64,000 nt of DNA from Pampus argenteus (taxonomy: Eukaryota > Chordata > Actinopteri > Scombriformes > Stromateidae): contig CM072876.1 in assembly GCA_036937835.1 (NCBI GenBank), forward strand, positions 14,317,501 through 14,381,500. The letters run 5' to 3'. A program made the translations under genes and the position numbers. A model generated the notes under the pieces. That model was not told the origin of the DNA. It saw only the letters and a list, made by a program, of their open reading frames with translations, and did not search any database. Shown piece after piece: positions 1-13,831 of this stretch (positions are counted from its first letter, which is position 1; every line of letters begins with the position of its first letter).

Positions 1-327
1 AGACATGTCAGACATTTTAAGACTATGCAAATTCTTTTTTTTTCCCAGTGGTGAAAAACAGAAAAGAATTTTGTGATTTGAATTTTGTGAATTTGTTTTT
101 CTCAGGTTGAGAATGTGATCGTGTCATAGTGTGTATATATATATGTGTGTGAGTGTGTGTGTGTGTGTGTGTGTACTGAGGTCACCTTTACCCCTCCCCT
201 CACCACCTGGGAGTGTGTGTTCACAGGGTGTCTGTGCTGAGGGGATCTGGGGTGAATACAGAGTGGAGCCACACTGGGAATAAGCTGTCAGATGAAACAC
301 TGAGGAACTACTGAGAGACACAAAAAG

Positions 328-331
<4 letters not shown>

Positions 332-385
<54 letters not shown>
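332..385. repeat. (GA)n microsatellite
   Basis: Almost pure GA dinucleotides with one CA interruption. Neighbouring TG and CA tracts lie at about 129-174, 525-551 and 680-702. The spurious Leu/Ser reading frames nearby come from these repeats. Confidence 0.97.
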
Positions 386-1549
386 TGTGCAACCATGTGT
401 AGCAATATCCCGTGATGTCTGTGTGTGCATGCAGGATTCCATGTCTTCGTGTCCCCTGTGTGTATGTGTGTGTGTTATTGCTCATCTGTGCATGGATTAT
501 GTACATGTTTGCGTCTCTGCATGTGTGTGTGTGTGTGTGTGTTTTTGTGTGCAGAGTCCAGGGGAGCTCTAGTTGAAAGTGAAAGTCCTTGCTCCCTATA
601 GACTGACTTAGGATTCTCTCTGCCTTCCCCAGAGTTCACCGCAGCGCCCTGCACACTGGACTCCATCCACATCCACACCCACACACACACACACACACAC
701 ACCCACACACAGTCGTGCAATAGCTACCTCTTAAGCGTCTCCCTCTCACACAGACACACACACACTTTCAGCCTCTCCAGCTGAACCAGGCACTCTTGAA
801 CTTTGTTACTTTGAGCTTGAGCAAGTTCAGTTGGTTTCAAGGATGGAGAAGCTTTTATATGCACACACGCACACGCACGCACACACACACACATTCACAA
901 CTTCTAGAAGTCCTCAACCAATAGATGAGGAGGATGAAGAGGAGGAGGAAGGTCCAGACACTCAGTGATTAATTGGGCATTGCTTTGACTTCGTGGTTCT
1001 CCAGATCAGGGCGTGGTATCAGATTTTGAATTCACCTTCAGAAGCCTGAATCAAGAGAATCAGATCAGTCATCGCAGGAGCCAGCGAACACTTTTACACA
1101 GAATACTGTAAAGTAGTGGACAAACTTTGTAACATCAGTTCAAAACAGCTTCAGGGTTTCAAAACTATACTGCTTGATGCTTTCAGGAACTTAATTCAAA
1201 CTTGATGCGAGTAAAGTCTTTGAGATAATAAGGTTTATATGTGTTCTTATAATATTTGAGTTCTATGTCTAACTTTGTTCAGGTTCTGGTTCCTTCTGGA
1301 TCTGGTTTGATTCAGGATGCAAGTTTCAAAGAATCTGACAAAAAATGTTGTCATTTTTCTTTTTAAATTAGCAGGAAATGTTTAAACTATGGACTCTATC
1401 TGGCAAAATCTGACTGTAGTACTTTAACATTGAAGGTCTTCCTGAACAAATTCCATATCGCATATCACATATTACATATCACCATATATCTGCAAAGCAC
1501 AGAGTTCACCTTGCAATCATTTGCTCTGTCTCAAATCCATACTGCATGC

Positions 1550-1810
1550 TAGAGGTGGGCATATAGATCCCAAAATATCAATACTACAGATACTACATCA
1601 CATCTTTGAATATTGATTCTAGCGTCTATAGGATCGATACCAGCTTCAGTTTCTCTCTTCCGAGTTGCGCCCGTTTCATCAAAGAGTAAAACAATGTTCT
1701 GTTGTCGCGAACACATCTCAGTGCGTCTCCACTGCTGTTGTTATTGTGTTGTGTGCGCTCAAACAACGAACAACGTGACTACTGGACATGCGTGTGATCA
1801 ATTAAATTAA
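1550..1810. mobile_element. Possible DNA transposon fragment (hAT-like), degenerate
   Basis: Starts with AGAGGTGGGCATATAGATCCC, followed by repeated ATCGATACTA/TATCAATACTA-type words. This resembles non-autonomous elements common in teleosts as I remember them. No terminal inverted repeats or target duplication could be fixed. Confidence 0.3.
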
Positions 1811-2184
1811 CAGTGAATGTTGCAGTATCACCCTACTGTATACTTATTAAATACAGTTATATTATAATAATTATACTGCACTGTTTTTACAATATGTGTA
1901 CAAGAAATTATCAGCGTTTCAAGTTCAGAGCAGACCAAAGATTGGCCATCCACAGAAGTCATATTAGTATTATTTTAGTTATGTGAAGAGATTTTGTGTT
2001 GGTTTGTCTGCAACATTTTATCATGCAGTCTTGGGCATGTCGAACTTAAATTAAAACTGTTTCAACAATGTCTTCATGACGATTAAGTTTTTTTTTTGTA
2101 TTGTGAAAATTCAGAATCACGGGAAAACAAATGCATTAAGCAGAGTATTGATATTCTTCTATATTTTAAAAGGTGAGTGGTGAG

Positions 2185-2300
2185 ACTCGAGGTGTCCCGT
2201 CCTGGGATTCTTGTTGCATGTCATACCCTTCTCCTTCTCCCCTTTTCCTCATTCTGTCTTAATGTGATCTGCTGTCCATTAAAGATGAAGATGAAGTTGA
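2185..2300 (+). mobile_element. Degenerate SINE-like 3' end
   Basis: TTGCATGTCATACCCTTCTC followed by a CT-rich run, CTGTCTTA and CTGTCCATTAAAG. This resembles the tail of an abundant fish repeat (GCTGCATGTCAT, C/T-rich, CTGTC, AATAAAG). The 5' part is too decayed to show an RNA polymerase III promoter. Confidence 0.4.
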
Positions 2301-5300
2301 TGCCACAATTGAACTTAAGACTCTATTGTGCAAAACAATGCTGTACATGCTGGTTATTTTATGCCAGGTTATTAGCGATTTTCCTTTTTATGAGAAATGG
2401 CTTTTTGTCAGACTCCCGGTCCTGCTTGATTCGTTTCGTATCTTCTTGCAACATGTAAAAACTCCAAACCTCACTGTATTTTCAGCGTTGCCTTCTCACT
2501 GTTTGTGCAGTAAGTGTAAGGAAGTGAGACACAGACTGAACTGCACTGTCAGGAAGTTGTTGGTTATTACCCGCGTGCAGATGTGAGAGGGAAACGGAGG
2601 CACAGCGATGAGAAAACGCGTGCATGTGTCCCTCAGGTAAAACATGGAACATGGAATCAAATCTGAGCCAACATCCTGAGATTGTTCCTGTTGATAAATT
2701 GATATCATTAAATATAAATGCCAAGTGTTTCATTCCTGATGCCGCGGGCTCGGAGCGCCGAACAGGAATGCTTTGAATCCAAGGCTGGAAATTTCCCCCA
2801 AATCATCAAATCTGACAACAAAGGAAAACTCAAATAGACTGCCTTAATGAGTTAAACACACATACACACACACATGTTCTTGATCTAATGAGTCTTTTAA
2901 CCATCTTCCTTATCCATCTGTCTCCTCCCGACACACTCTCACACACACACACACATACACTTTTTGTATGATCAATCCACATCAAACAGTAACTCATTTA
3001 AATATTCATATAACGTGTTAGAGGATGGCTGGTCGGTCTCTCTCTCTCTCCTTTTCCCTGTCTCTCTTTCTCTCTCCAGGTATATTAATAATTCCCCCTG
3101 TCTCTCAACCACACAGAGTTGGAGGTTTTTCCCTTCAGACAAAGTTTCTAGAAGTTTCTATAAATTAATAAGAGTGTGTTCTCTGTGAAGCCGGCAGCTT
3201 TGAACCCCGCGTATTGATCTTGCAGGTGAGTCGGCCATGCCGGATCACGACTTCAAACAGAATCCAATGTTCCTGTGGAGAGACCAGCTCAGCCCAGAAC
3301 AATACCCATATTACCCCTTCATATGACTGGTCCAATCTGAGGGTGGAGGAAGGGGTGGGGGTGGGACGGACTGGAAGTACCTGCGCGTGGTTCGAGGAGG
3401 TTAAGATGGCTGAGGTGGGATTTTGATCATAGTGGTTTTGAGAGGAGAGCTGGAGAATGAAATCAGCTGTGGATATTGGATGTGATTGAGATGTTGAATT
3501 AATCACGGAGAGTTGCCAGGTGGACCAACTGATGCTGAGGCTGCATGTCGTCCTTTTTATTACAAATCAGATACATTCCAGTCAGCGTGCTCCACCTCTG
3601 CTGCCATGATTATGTATTTATTATAAAGCTGATCAATAAGACTTTGGGCTGCCTGTATATGAAAAGACCTCATCCTGAAAATGTCATATTTTGTGCAAGA
3701 TAGTTGAATCAAATTCCATGCAAGTATGAATGAATAGGTGTGTTTATTTACTCAAAAATGCTTCCAGGAGGGAATTGTGGCAGTTTTTTTTAGGTTTCTG
3801 ACCTTAAAAAATGTCCAAATTTGAAGAAAAAAAAGTTCAGCGCAAAGATGTTGAGTAATCGTCCACATATCTATTATATCAGCACCTTCACTTTAAATGT
3901 GTACAAGTTAGTTGTTAGTGACATTTTATCTTAAGGTTTTGTGCAAATTACATGTAAAAAGTAAATATACAGTACTATATAGAAAATTAGTAAGTTAATT
4001 AATATTGATTAATTATTTTGCTTACTTTTATCATAGTTTTTTTCTTTCAGAAAAACCTGTTATTCGATCAAACGCAGCTGATAGAAAGATATGAAATGAG
4101 CATTTCAGAATCTGCAACATTGCAAAAGTTCAACATTTAAAGTTGAATAACAGAAACAAAATCCTCCATCCTATTAGGTTCTTTTCAATAGTTAGGTATT
4201 TGTTGTAAAGTATGGATCATTTTACATGTAACTCATTGTATGTGTATGTGTGAGATAAATTATGAATATAGTTTAAGTCAATTACAGAAAATATTCCATT
4301 ACAGCTGGATCCTCATTATTATCAGATGCAGTTACCGGTTTGAGAAAAAGTTTTGCACACAAACACATTAAAAAAAAAAACATAACGTGATTTGTGTCAC
4401 TCCTCAACCCTGTATGTGTGTGTATGTGTGTGTATGTGTGTGTGTGTGAGTCAGACAAAGGCTGTGTAAGTGCTGATTAGTGATTAGCAGGTCTTGAGGC
4501 TGACGGCAGAGCTGATCAGTATTTCCTCTGTGTCGGAGCTTTAGGGAACAAATCCCAACATTAACCCTGCTCTCATCTGCCTGGCAGAGCGCTAGCAGCA
4601 GCCCGCCAGCCATAGACCGTACATCCAGCTACAACCGCAAGCTATAGTGAGCCAATCCTCTTCTGACGCCATCTCATTGTTGTCTCATTTTTAAAACCAG
4701 GTTTGATCATTACACAGTGTCTAATGTTGCTCTTAACATCAAGGTTGATGGGTTGTGACATGTGATATTTAATAAGAAGTCTAAAGTTTGTCATAATCTG
4801 CTTGACAAAAAATGACATTTAAGAAGTACCCCTTGAGGGAGAAGTAAGTGAACTCCTATAGTTCTATAAAAAAAAAGCACGAGTCCCTTGAAAAGCAATA
4901 ACTGGAGCAAAGTGTTTCTTTTAAAAGCTGATATGTCTCTCACAAGACACTAGAGGAAAACTGACTCTTAATTGTGTTGACTTCTGGCTTTAATTCATAT
5001 AGAGAGCACATGAAGATTCACCACTGGGTGTCAACTGGTGTGCAGCAGAGCTCTAAGATGGGCCCCACAGCGCCTAGATGAGGCCAAGCAACCGCACCGC
5101 CATCACAGTTTTCCACTGATAACGGTCAGTTCATCAGTAATCATTTGCAATGCTAATTTCCCCATTGAACTTCAGACGTTTAGCTCAGAGAAATCCCACC
5201 ACTTCAGGACTCTTTTACAAAGTTTTAACAGTTTCTTTGGCAAGTTAGAGCCCGTCAGCCGTAACCACACGGGCTAAATTATGTAGGCAGCTCGGGTGAG

Positions 5301-6933
5301 AAATAAGATTAACCTCCAAATTCAAAAATTTCCTGAAATATTTCACTGGAGAATGAAATTCACTGAAACCACTGACATACTTTGGTAATAAAAAGATTGA
5401 ACAAATTATCATTTCTGAATCAACACGGGTGGAAGGTTTTTTTTGGTTATTTTGTCAATATTTTTCTTGTGCTCAACTCGCTGACTATTCAGCTCAGTAC
5501 TGTAGTCCTTGCTGCTGCAGGTGTGTGGTCTGGTGTCTGATATTAAGCATGCTGAAGAGGTGCTCAGCCTGTGAACACCCATGCAATATTTTCTTCACAA
5601 GTCAGCTTTTTTTTTTTCTGTTGCCCATACTGAACTTTTCTTGCTGTCATTGCACACTCAAAATGTTCCGGTAAAGCATCCATTTCCCAACTGAATCCAG
5701 AAGTATTTCTAAAAGATAGGTCACATGACTGATCAATGGACTGTACAGCGCTCTCCAGGAAATAGTGATTTTTGTGATCCCAATAATAATTAATGCAAAT
5801 TTATAAAATCCCAGAAATATTTGTGAGAGCATGCAATTTTGCTAAATTACTGCAACTTTTCCACATAAAAATGTCAAATTCAATATGCTGCTTGTGATTT
5901 GGACCAACAGCTCATTAACTTCATCGCAACACTCAGCGCATTCAGCAAGTATATAAATGAAACTCAACTACAGTATTTCCTTTTTTAATAAAACTGAGCT
6001 GATGGTTCTCATGTTCAGAAAGTAAATTTAAAAATTAGTATTGAAATATACGGTAGTTGTTTCTGTGATATGCAGCATGTGACATATGATTACATATTTT
6101 AACTTTTTTTTCCAAATCCTACAATCTTACCATAAACATATACATAACAGCTATAATGATTCTGAAAAAAATACTGGAATATCCCTTTTTCTTAATGGAC
6201 TGTCTCTGTGTTTTAGTATTTGTTATATTGTGTTTGTGTATGTTTTCTTTGAGATGATAAAATTAAATATGAAATGACAAAACTAAAGTCTGTTTATGTA
6301 TTTGGTTGTTTTGTGACTTTGCAGCATTTTGTTTCTCGTGCTGTTGTGCATTTGTTGTCAAATTGGTGTTTTCTTCATTCATTCTTCTTTTGTTTGGTTT
6401 ATTTGCATGTGCTTTTCTAGGCTGCAGCGTATTGAGCCCTCAGGGCCACCGTACTAAGATGCTAGTTTTGAGAAATGTTGTTGATTTTCCTTCTTGCAGA
6501 CATTAAGAATTAGTCAAACTTTTAATGGCTCAGATTTCCATAAATAAATCAGTCTTTGGTGAAAACATTTCTATATTTTACATAAATGTCCTTCAGTCTT
6601 ATTATATTTTATGTTGTAAGCAGTTTTCTAATATGTCTGTGTCAAATATTTTCTGTTTGTAAATGTTCTCCTCAAAACTTTCACTTTTTTTTTTTGTCAT
6701 TGCAATCTTCCTGGAGGGAAGTTTGCTGCGGTTTGACAGTTGAGTCCTATTGGAGTCTTATTGGAGTCTTATTGGTGGTGACATGTGTCAATCTTCACCC
6801 GAGGCCCTGCCCACTGTGGCCAGACCAAGCTGAGCCAGTCGAGCTGCTGTCAGCCGCTCATCACACAGTCCTTTTCATGTTTGCCTTTTTTGTGTGTTTG
6901 TGTGTGTGAACAAGAAAGGAGTGTAGTTCAGTA

Positions 6934-6937
<4 letters not shown>

Positions 6938-7000
<63 letters not shown>
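6938..7000. repeat. (CT)n(CA)n compound microsatellite
   Basis: About 45 nt of CT followed by about 18 nt of CA. A second pure AC repeat lies at 7103-7135. Confidence 0.97.
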
Positions 7001-7101
7001 GCACAATTAGGTACACACCAATGAGGCTCCATCACCTTATAGCTGCTGTGCACGTGATTTATTTATTTCTTTTCTGTTTTGGTGGGTGTATGTCTGCACT
7101 A

Positions 7102-7136
<35 letters not shown>

Positions 7137-7202
7137 CCATCCACCAGCCCCTATGTTAGCTGCCAGGAGGGCAACATCAAACAGATTGTAGTTGTGGGCA
7201 TG

Positions 7203-7460
7203 AGGAGCCTAGAGAGTGAAGGCCTGTGGAGTGAAGCGTGGGCCTGCAGGAGCAGCTAGAAAACCAAGTGCTCACAGGGAGTCTGGAGAACGAGGGGAGC
7301 CTGGAGAAGAAGCTGTGGTGTGCTGTAGAGCGAAGTATGGGGCCATAAAAGGAAGCCAAAGGTGGCCTTAGAGAGCATAGTGTGCCTGAAAAGCAAGGTG
7401 AGAGTCCAAAAGAGGAGGATGAGGGTGGTCCTGGAGATTGAGGTCACCTCTGGAGAGTAT
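7203..7460. repeat. Degenerate minisatellite, about 21 bp unit
   Basis: About a dozen diverged copies of a purine-rich unit of the form GCCTGGAGARYGAAGTGTG, for example AGCCTAGAGAGTGAAGG, AGTCTGGAGAACGAGG, AGCCTGGAGAAGAAG and GTCCTGGAGATTGAGG. Unit length is near 21 bp, so the frame stays open across it, which explains the open frames on both strands here. Confidence 0.7.
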
Positions 7461-9472
7461 GATGCAGGTGAAAAACAAGAATCTAGAGCTATAAGCTGGC
7501 TGAGAGAAGGAGGCAGCAGCACGAAGTCTCTCTGTGCAAGAATGTTTAGTGAAGTTTCTCAGAACTCCACAGATGTCAGAATGATGCTCGAAAATGCAGC
7601 GGTTGCCCTCGGTGACAAGTTTATGTATGTTGTGCTTCCTTGATGTTTTAACAATAGCCACACAGACAGAGAGACCACTCTGGTTCCTGTAAACAATACA
7701 ACAAGGACTCCACGTTTTATCGGCTGCAGACTGGGGAGGGAGGAGGGCCTGCAGGAGGCGGGCAGGAGAGCAGGAGGTGGTGGTGGGAGGTGGGCAGGAG
7801 AACACAGGACTGCCGCTGTTGCCTCTGAGGCAGAGATCGGCTTCTTGCTCTCATCTGCCCGTCAGAGCCCTCCTCTGAGCTGCCAGTCAAAATGATGGAC
7901 AGCTGTTCGTGGATGGAGGAGAACGGTTTGAAGGGACCGTCTCGATTGCACAGCGTTATCTGGGATTTCTCTCTGCTCGTGTCTGAAAGAGGCAACACCG
8001 TCTGTATCCATAACGACTGATATCAGATATTTAACAGGCGGGCCACAGAAATGTGTGATTGCATCATCATCGATTAGGCCTGTGCGTACTTCAGCGTGTA
8101 TGTGAAGCAGCTGTCACAGCCCACAAAGCCATAAAACAAAATCACAAAGGTCTCCTGCTTGCTGATAAGTCATATATTGAGTATTCGTTCAGTGTACGCT
8201 TAAACAAAAACATATTTTGTGTGAAATATGATTAAACTCATTTAACAATTAATATCAACTTTAGTGACATTGTAATACAGGTAGGCTCGTAGTCTCTGTA
8301 TCTAGATACATTTTGCATAAAGCTTTTCAAAACAATAAAAAGAAGGTAAAGAGGCATATGGCAGGGACCATTTTGTTCCCCGTGCATTTCCTGTCTGTAT
8401 CTCCACTATTGTGACCTAATAAAGACTAAAGATTTTACATACAAATGTATATCATAACAAACAAACAAAAAGAAGAAACATTGGCAGAATCCCAATTCAG
8501 AATCCTAATAATAATAATAAATAATTTTTCTTCACCAGGATTTTCTGGTTTTACAGAGTTTGTTGACCATTAGCTATCTTTTAGTTTTATCCATAAATTC
8601 AATATACACCATAAATGTAATCAATGCATCATAGTTAAAATCTATTTGACACGACATTTTTTGTGTGTTCTCTTCAAAATCTGAACCATTTTAATCTTTT
8701 GTAGACTGGTATTAATTACTTTGGCTACAAAGACACGTTTAAAGAAATGATCTTTTCTTCTTCATCACTGCACCACTGTAACAATGACACTGTACTTCAA
8801 GACTTGCATCCACACAGATAGAGTTATAAAGATCTGTGTGTCCAGACATCATCAATCTATATCGTATCAACATTTGGATTAGGAGGCAGTTAGATGGTAA
8901 GATTTAGCGAAAAATCAGGACGTTTTTTAGGCTGTTTTTCTGGCAACAAAACCTAATACGATGGGGTTTATGAGCACATCTAAGGTCTATGTATACACGT
9001 CGCTGCTGACTGAGCACCTCTGACACACCCAGCAAACGTGAGAAAACGTACCTCAAAGCCTGCTTCACACTGTTTCACATCGTTTCGAGGAAACCGTTTT
9101 CAGATTGAACTCGTCTATTTTTGCCCTAAACATACCTTAATCACAGAGTTGTCACATCATAAAATATAATATATATATAAAGCAGAGTTAAATGCATGAA
9201 AAGCTTTGGAAAAAATGGATCAATATTGAAATGCAGAGTGGTGGTCATGTGGCTTTTTTTGCTGTCCAGACGCTTTAAAATCAATCTGAATACAATCTAG
9301 ATAGCCAAAAAAAAAAGAAGAAAAAAAAAGGGTTCGGGCTGGCAGTCTGAACAAGGCCTTAAGTGGATGAGTGAAATGATTCCCATCTTCTCAGTTAATT
9401 TTTTAGATTCCTTTGTTTACCATCTGTCTAGCAATGGAAAGACTAATGATACAGCAATTAATGAAAAATGAA

Positions 9473-9481
9473 TGTGTGTGA

Positions 9482-9515
<34 letters not shown>

Positions 9516-9546
9516 TTGTGTGTGTGTGTGTGTGTGTGCGTGCGTG
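9473..9546. repeat. (TG)n microsatellite with interruptions
   Basis: TG repeat interrupted by TGCGTTTG and ending in GTGCGTGCGTGC. Confidence 0.97.
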
Positions 9547-10749
9547 CAGGATCAGTATTCTAATGAGGACAGACAAAAGAAGTCTGTAGCTCAGAGCCAA
9601 TTGCACAGATAGGAGCAAAGCATCAGAGAAAGAAAGCCAGAGAGGGGAGAGAGATAGTTGGGGAGGGGGTTAGGGAGGGTTCAGGCTGGTGGCAGTCAGT
9701 GCCTCAGGCAGGGTTTTGGGGTCAGGCCCCCCCAGACAGCCACACCGGCCCCCCGGGCCTCAAGAGGGGGGACACCAGGACCACGCCAGCCAAGGGAGGG
9801 GCACTCAATTAGGGCAGCGTTCAAAATGTTAGCCTGGTGTTTCAGAAGAGAAGGCCACCTGATACCTATACACCTCCATCATCCTCCTCCACCCTCACTG
9901 CTGAACGCACCCACAGCTGATCGACACACGGAGGTCGGTTTTTGCAAGGCTGAAACTGAAGCTTATATTTCAGGTTATGTAATGTCATTTCCATGTCTTA
10001 AATTCCAAAACACGCCTATTATTTCTCCCTGAAAGTAATTGATTTTAACGATTTAAACATCATTTATACCATCTCCATCAAAATGAACATAGTTATCATG
10101 GAGACTTTTGGAGAAACCAAAGGTGTGTGTGTGTGTGTGGGAATTTAAGGGCTTTGAAGAACTCATGATCTACTGAGTAATCTAAATTTGTCATGTAAAT
10201 TTGGTTGGAATTGCAAAACGCACCAATGTATGAAGTAGTGTATGTAGTGAGGAAGAGGTTGTGACATGTGTTCCCACACATATGTAGTGTAGTGTAGTGC
10301 CTTACACAGGACTACTCTCTGAAGAATGAAAATGGGATCGCTGTTATTAACCTTCAGGGCCGTTTCTAAACAAACTAATGTGTTCATGGCGAAGGAACAT
10401 GTCACCCAGGGCAGCGGTGTGACGCGCTGACGTAGTTTTAATAGTTTTTTGGACAACAGAGGTCGACAGGAATAAGATATATCAGCCTTTGAACTACACA
10501 CAATACTTGTAAGTAGGATCAGTTCATTGTAAGATTCGTTGAGAATAAGACAGATATAGAAAATTACCAACTAAATCCTTCAACTCCAAGCAACTGTTAA
10601 GGAGTTCACATAAGCGCTTTAAAAACGACCACATTGTGGAGCTATGTGTTCTGTGCCAGACTTGTTCTTTGGTTTGTCCATGGCCAAAACTCACTTCTCA
10701 CTTCTCTGATGTATTTGGTTTGGCCAGTGTGTTTGTCTCTGAGGTTCTG

Positions 10750-10750
<1 letters not shown>

Positions 10751-10781
<31 letters not shown>
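10751..10781. repeat. (TG)n microsatellite
   Basis: Pure TG, 31 nt. Confidence 0.97.
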
Positions 10782-10783
<2 letters not shown>

Positions 10784-10908
10784 CTGGCCAGTTTCACATG
10801 GTTGCATAATTAGCAGTAGCATTAGCATGCCTAACATCTCAGCTGCTGCTCCACAATACTCCCAGGAAGAGGCCTGTTGAAAATCCTCCCAGTAACTGTC
10901 AATCTGCA

Positions 10909-10910
<2 letters not shown>

Positions 10911-10979
<69 letters not shown>
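10911..10979. repeat. (CT)n(CA)n microsatellite
   Basis: A short CT run followed by about 29 CA units, one of the longest CA tracts in the window. Confidence 0.97.
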
Positions 10980-10980
<1 letters not shown>

Positions 10981-12019
10981 TCACTGTTTATCTCTCTCTT
11001 CCTTTCGCTCTTCTCTCTCTTACTCTGATTATACAACATTAAATGCATCATTGGAAAATGCCCCTAATTTCCAGATAGCAAACATTTCAATTCTGTTGGT
11101 TTCTCTGAACTTTATCGTCTTTCTCTTTACTCTAACAGATATACGGAAACATTTTGGGATTGGGGACACGTCTCCGGGAATTCCTCGCTGATCTGCTACA
11201 GTCGAGCTGTTCGATGTTTCATTGTTGCAGGAGATTTTGTGTAATTAATTGGTTCTTCTGGGGGTCAAGTGGTTTCATCTCATTTCAGTCGCCTTGTACA
11301 TCAAGCAGCCATGTCTGCACCTGTTTCCTGCTCTCAGCAGCTGCCAACTGAGCCTCCCAAACCACTATTGATCCCATCAGATCACGCACACACAGGCACG
11401 CATACACACACACACACATTTGAAATGCTTTATTTGTATCTGCTAATTAAATGTACTGGTGCTAGCCTTTATTATTACAGAAGTTCAGCAGGGTTTATTC
11501 TTCATTTGTCATTCAGCTCTCCAGCAGCTGCTCAGTAACCACAGACTGTATCAGCACGAGTCAGACGGACATTATAACACGATAACTATTAGTGCACGAG
11601 AGAGGAGAGAGGACATTAGTGACACAAACACCAAAATATACATTTAAGACTTTAGTTTAGGTTAGTTAATCAGGCTTTCCAGCATGTTCATGGTGCTTTC
11701 AGGTACTTTATCTCAGTAAGAGAAACAGAGAGCAACAGGTCAATGAGACAGACTGTGTTGTTGTAATGATGGTATTAATGTTTAAACCCTATAGCACAAT
11801 ACATTTGGTACTTGCAACTTCTTCATGTTTTCATTTGTTTGATTATTAGGCCTTCATTTATACCAGGACATATTTGAGCCTTTTATGTCTAAAGAGGTTT
11901 GCTCAAGGACACTTCGAGCGAAACGCGAACACACTCACTTACACCACACATCCATATGCACACAAGTACTCTGAACACTAAAGGGGGGAAGCAGGGAAGG
12001 GAGGTGTCAGCAGACACTG

Positions 12020-12190
12020 AAGCTGGGGCTCCTCCGGCTGAATAGAGACCTTTGTTGAGCACTTGACAAAAGGTTTCACCCCGGAGGTTAAAGGTCAAGA
12101 GAGGCCGTTTCCTACCCGCCATTAACTTCCTAGCATTCCATAGTTTGCAGACATTCCTGCAGAAAGATTGATCCCAGACTTAAAGGATTC
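12020..12190. promoter_or_regulatory. Candidate conserved non-coding element with DR1 motif
   Basis: Repeat-free balanced sequence. AGGTTA A AGGTCA at 12085-12097 is a direct repeat with one-base spacing, the form bound by HNF4, COUP-TF and RXR-type nuclear receptors. A CTTTGTT SOX-like word lies at about 12050. The element call is inference. Confidence 0.3.
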
Positions 12191-13790
12191 ATCCATAGTT
12201 TTAAGAGATGAGCGTTAGATTGACTTGTTTGTTATTAAATTAACCCTAACTGTTCAGCTCAAATTTTCACATTCGAGAGCAGTTAGCAGAACAAATAAAA
12301 AAGTCAATGCTTTTACATTTTTTTTGTGCAGCTGATACACATTTTGTAGTGTTGTTTTGAAGTTGTTTACTGACATTTATGGAGATTTACGTTTCCATCC
12401 AGCAGCAGTGATACATTAAAATCATTAGCCAATGTACAGTGATTATTTATCAAATCAGTAATAATTAATTAGAAAGTCTGTAGCATCTCCATTTAAATAA
12501 TATTTTTGCTGTATGGCTCCAACACAATAAAGATTCAACTTGAAGTTAATTTACTGTCCTGAACACAGATTTTGGTACATTCATTTAATTTTGGTTGAAC
12601 TCACTTTAAATGCAGCTACTTACACAAACAGACTGGGACTGTTTTCTAGGTACATTCTGCAAGTGAAATGGATCATTTATTAATGATTTTTAAAGGGATT
12701 TAGGGGGATTTGTCCTAAGATCAACCAGCTCAACCAAGTCAAATGTTGGGTGATGAAATTCAACTGAGAGAAAAAGTATTCTGGCATTTGGTACTCTGAG
12801 ACAATAGTACTGATCTTAGAAAAATGTTAAAAACCTAAAGTATATGCAGTATGAGTAATTTAATTAATATCATAGGAAATTAACCTCTTAATCTCCAGGC
12901 CTCTGGCTCAGAGCCCAAACCCTCAAAAATGATGTGTCCAAAATGAATATATCTCTGCAACTAAAAGGTTTATATGAATAATCTTGGTAAAAAATTAAAA
13001 AGCAACACTTGTGGGATTTTTGCAGGAGCTGTAAGCATCAGTACAGATGTTACTGGGTCAAAATAAATGAAGACAGCATAAATGAAAAATGTATGCTAAC
13101 CTTAACCCTGGCCCTAACTCTCCCCCACTAATGGGGGCTCTAGTGATAAAATGAAATTGAACAAAATGCTAACAAAACTGCAACTGGACGATTGGTGTGA
13201 AGTCAAACTATACTGTGGATAACGCACCAAAGGTTTAAGATCACAGAGTTTTCTTTGCTGGGGGGCTCACCTGTAGGGAGAGGGTGATATGCAGCAGCTG
13301 TTCTTTTGTGTTAAAAGAAGTCAGAATATGTTCCTCTGCATACGTTCATTCTGAACTTTTATTTACTGTCAATACTGTAGAAGTTGATTCGTGCTTTCAC
13401 TCTTGTGTGTTCTTTGTCCTTAGGGGCCACCGTACCGACCACAGCTCTGGAAGGGCTAGAATAGCAAAAAAGTCCCACCCACAAACCTTGAACTTCACCA
13501 ATGGAAACTTTAAGGAGAAACTCCCTCAGAGAAAAGGTGATCTCTGCAGTGCAGATGTTGAAGAAAAGTGCTGAAACACAGAACAGAAAAAAAAACTTGA
13601 GGGTCAACTCCGGTTAAAACAACAACTGTTGTTGTGAGGAAAGAAGTGCTTCAATCTGTGGGCTTTGCGCTTTTGGGGAGCACTGCTGTACCTGAATGCC
13701 CTGCGACGGGCCTGCGAGTTCAGGTACAAAGCATGCTGGGATGCCATGCAAGTCTCTCTGAGAAAAGAAACTCTTAAATTAGAGATTGTC

Positions 13791-13831
<41 letters not shown>

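Larger units (their letters stand above)
1..7202. other. Upstream intergenic DNA, no gene seen
   Basis: No open frame here has recognisable protein similarity or exon-like structure; most are made of CA, TG, GA or CT repeats. The stretch holds microsatellites, a possible hAT-like fragment (about 1550-1810), a SINE-like tail (about 2185-2300), and unique AT-rich DNA. The 4440-4615 segment is microsatellite-free and could be conserved non-coding DNA. Confidence 0.7.

Noticed and set aside
124..720. Open frames of 60-93 codons on both strands with long Ser-Leu, Thr-His or Cys-Val runs
   Set aside because: They are translations of GA, CT, CA and TG microsatellites. The same holds for many similar frames in the window (for example near 6785-7024, 10691-10984, 23056-23355, 40983-41206, 59308-59587).
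3165..3506. 113-codon minus-strand frame and a facing + strand frame, with a splice-like CTTGCAGGTGAGT at about 3220
   Set aside because: No protein similarity, no partner exons, and a single splice-like word is expected by chance.
7368..7805. 145-codon minus-strand open frame
   Set aside because: It overlaps the 21 bp minisatellite and a purine-rich stretch. No splice structure or protein family is recognisable.
6443..13435. Shared 12-mer GGGCCACCGTAC at 6443-6454 and 13424-13435
   Set aside because: Too short to be significant in 64 kb without longer flanking similarity.
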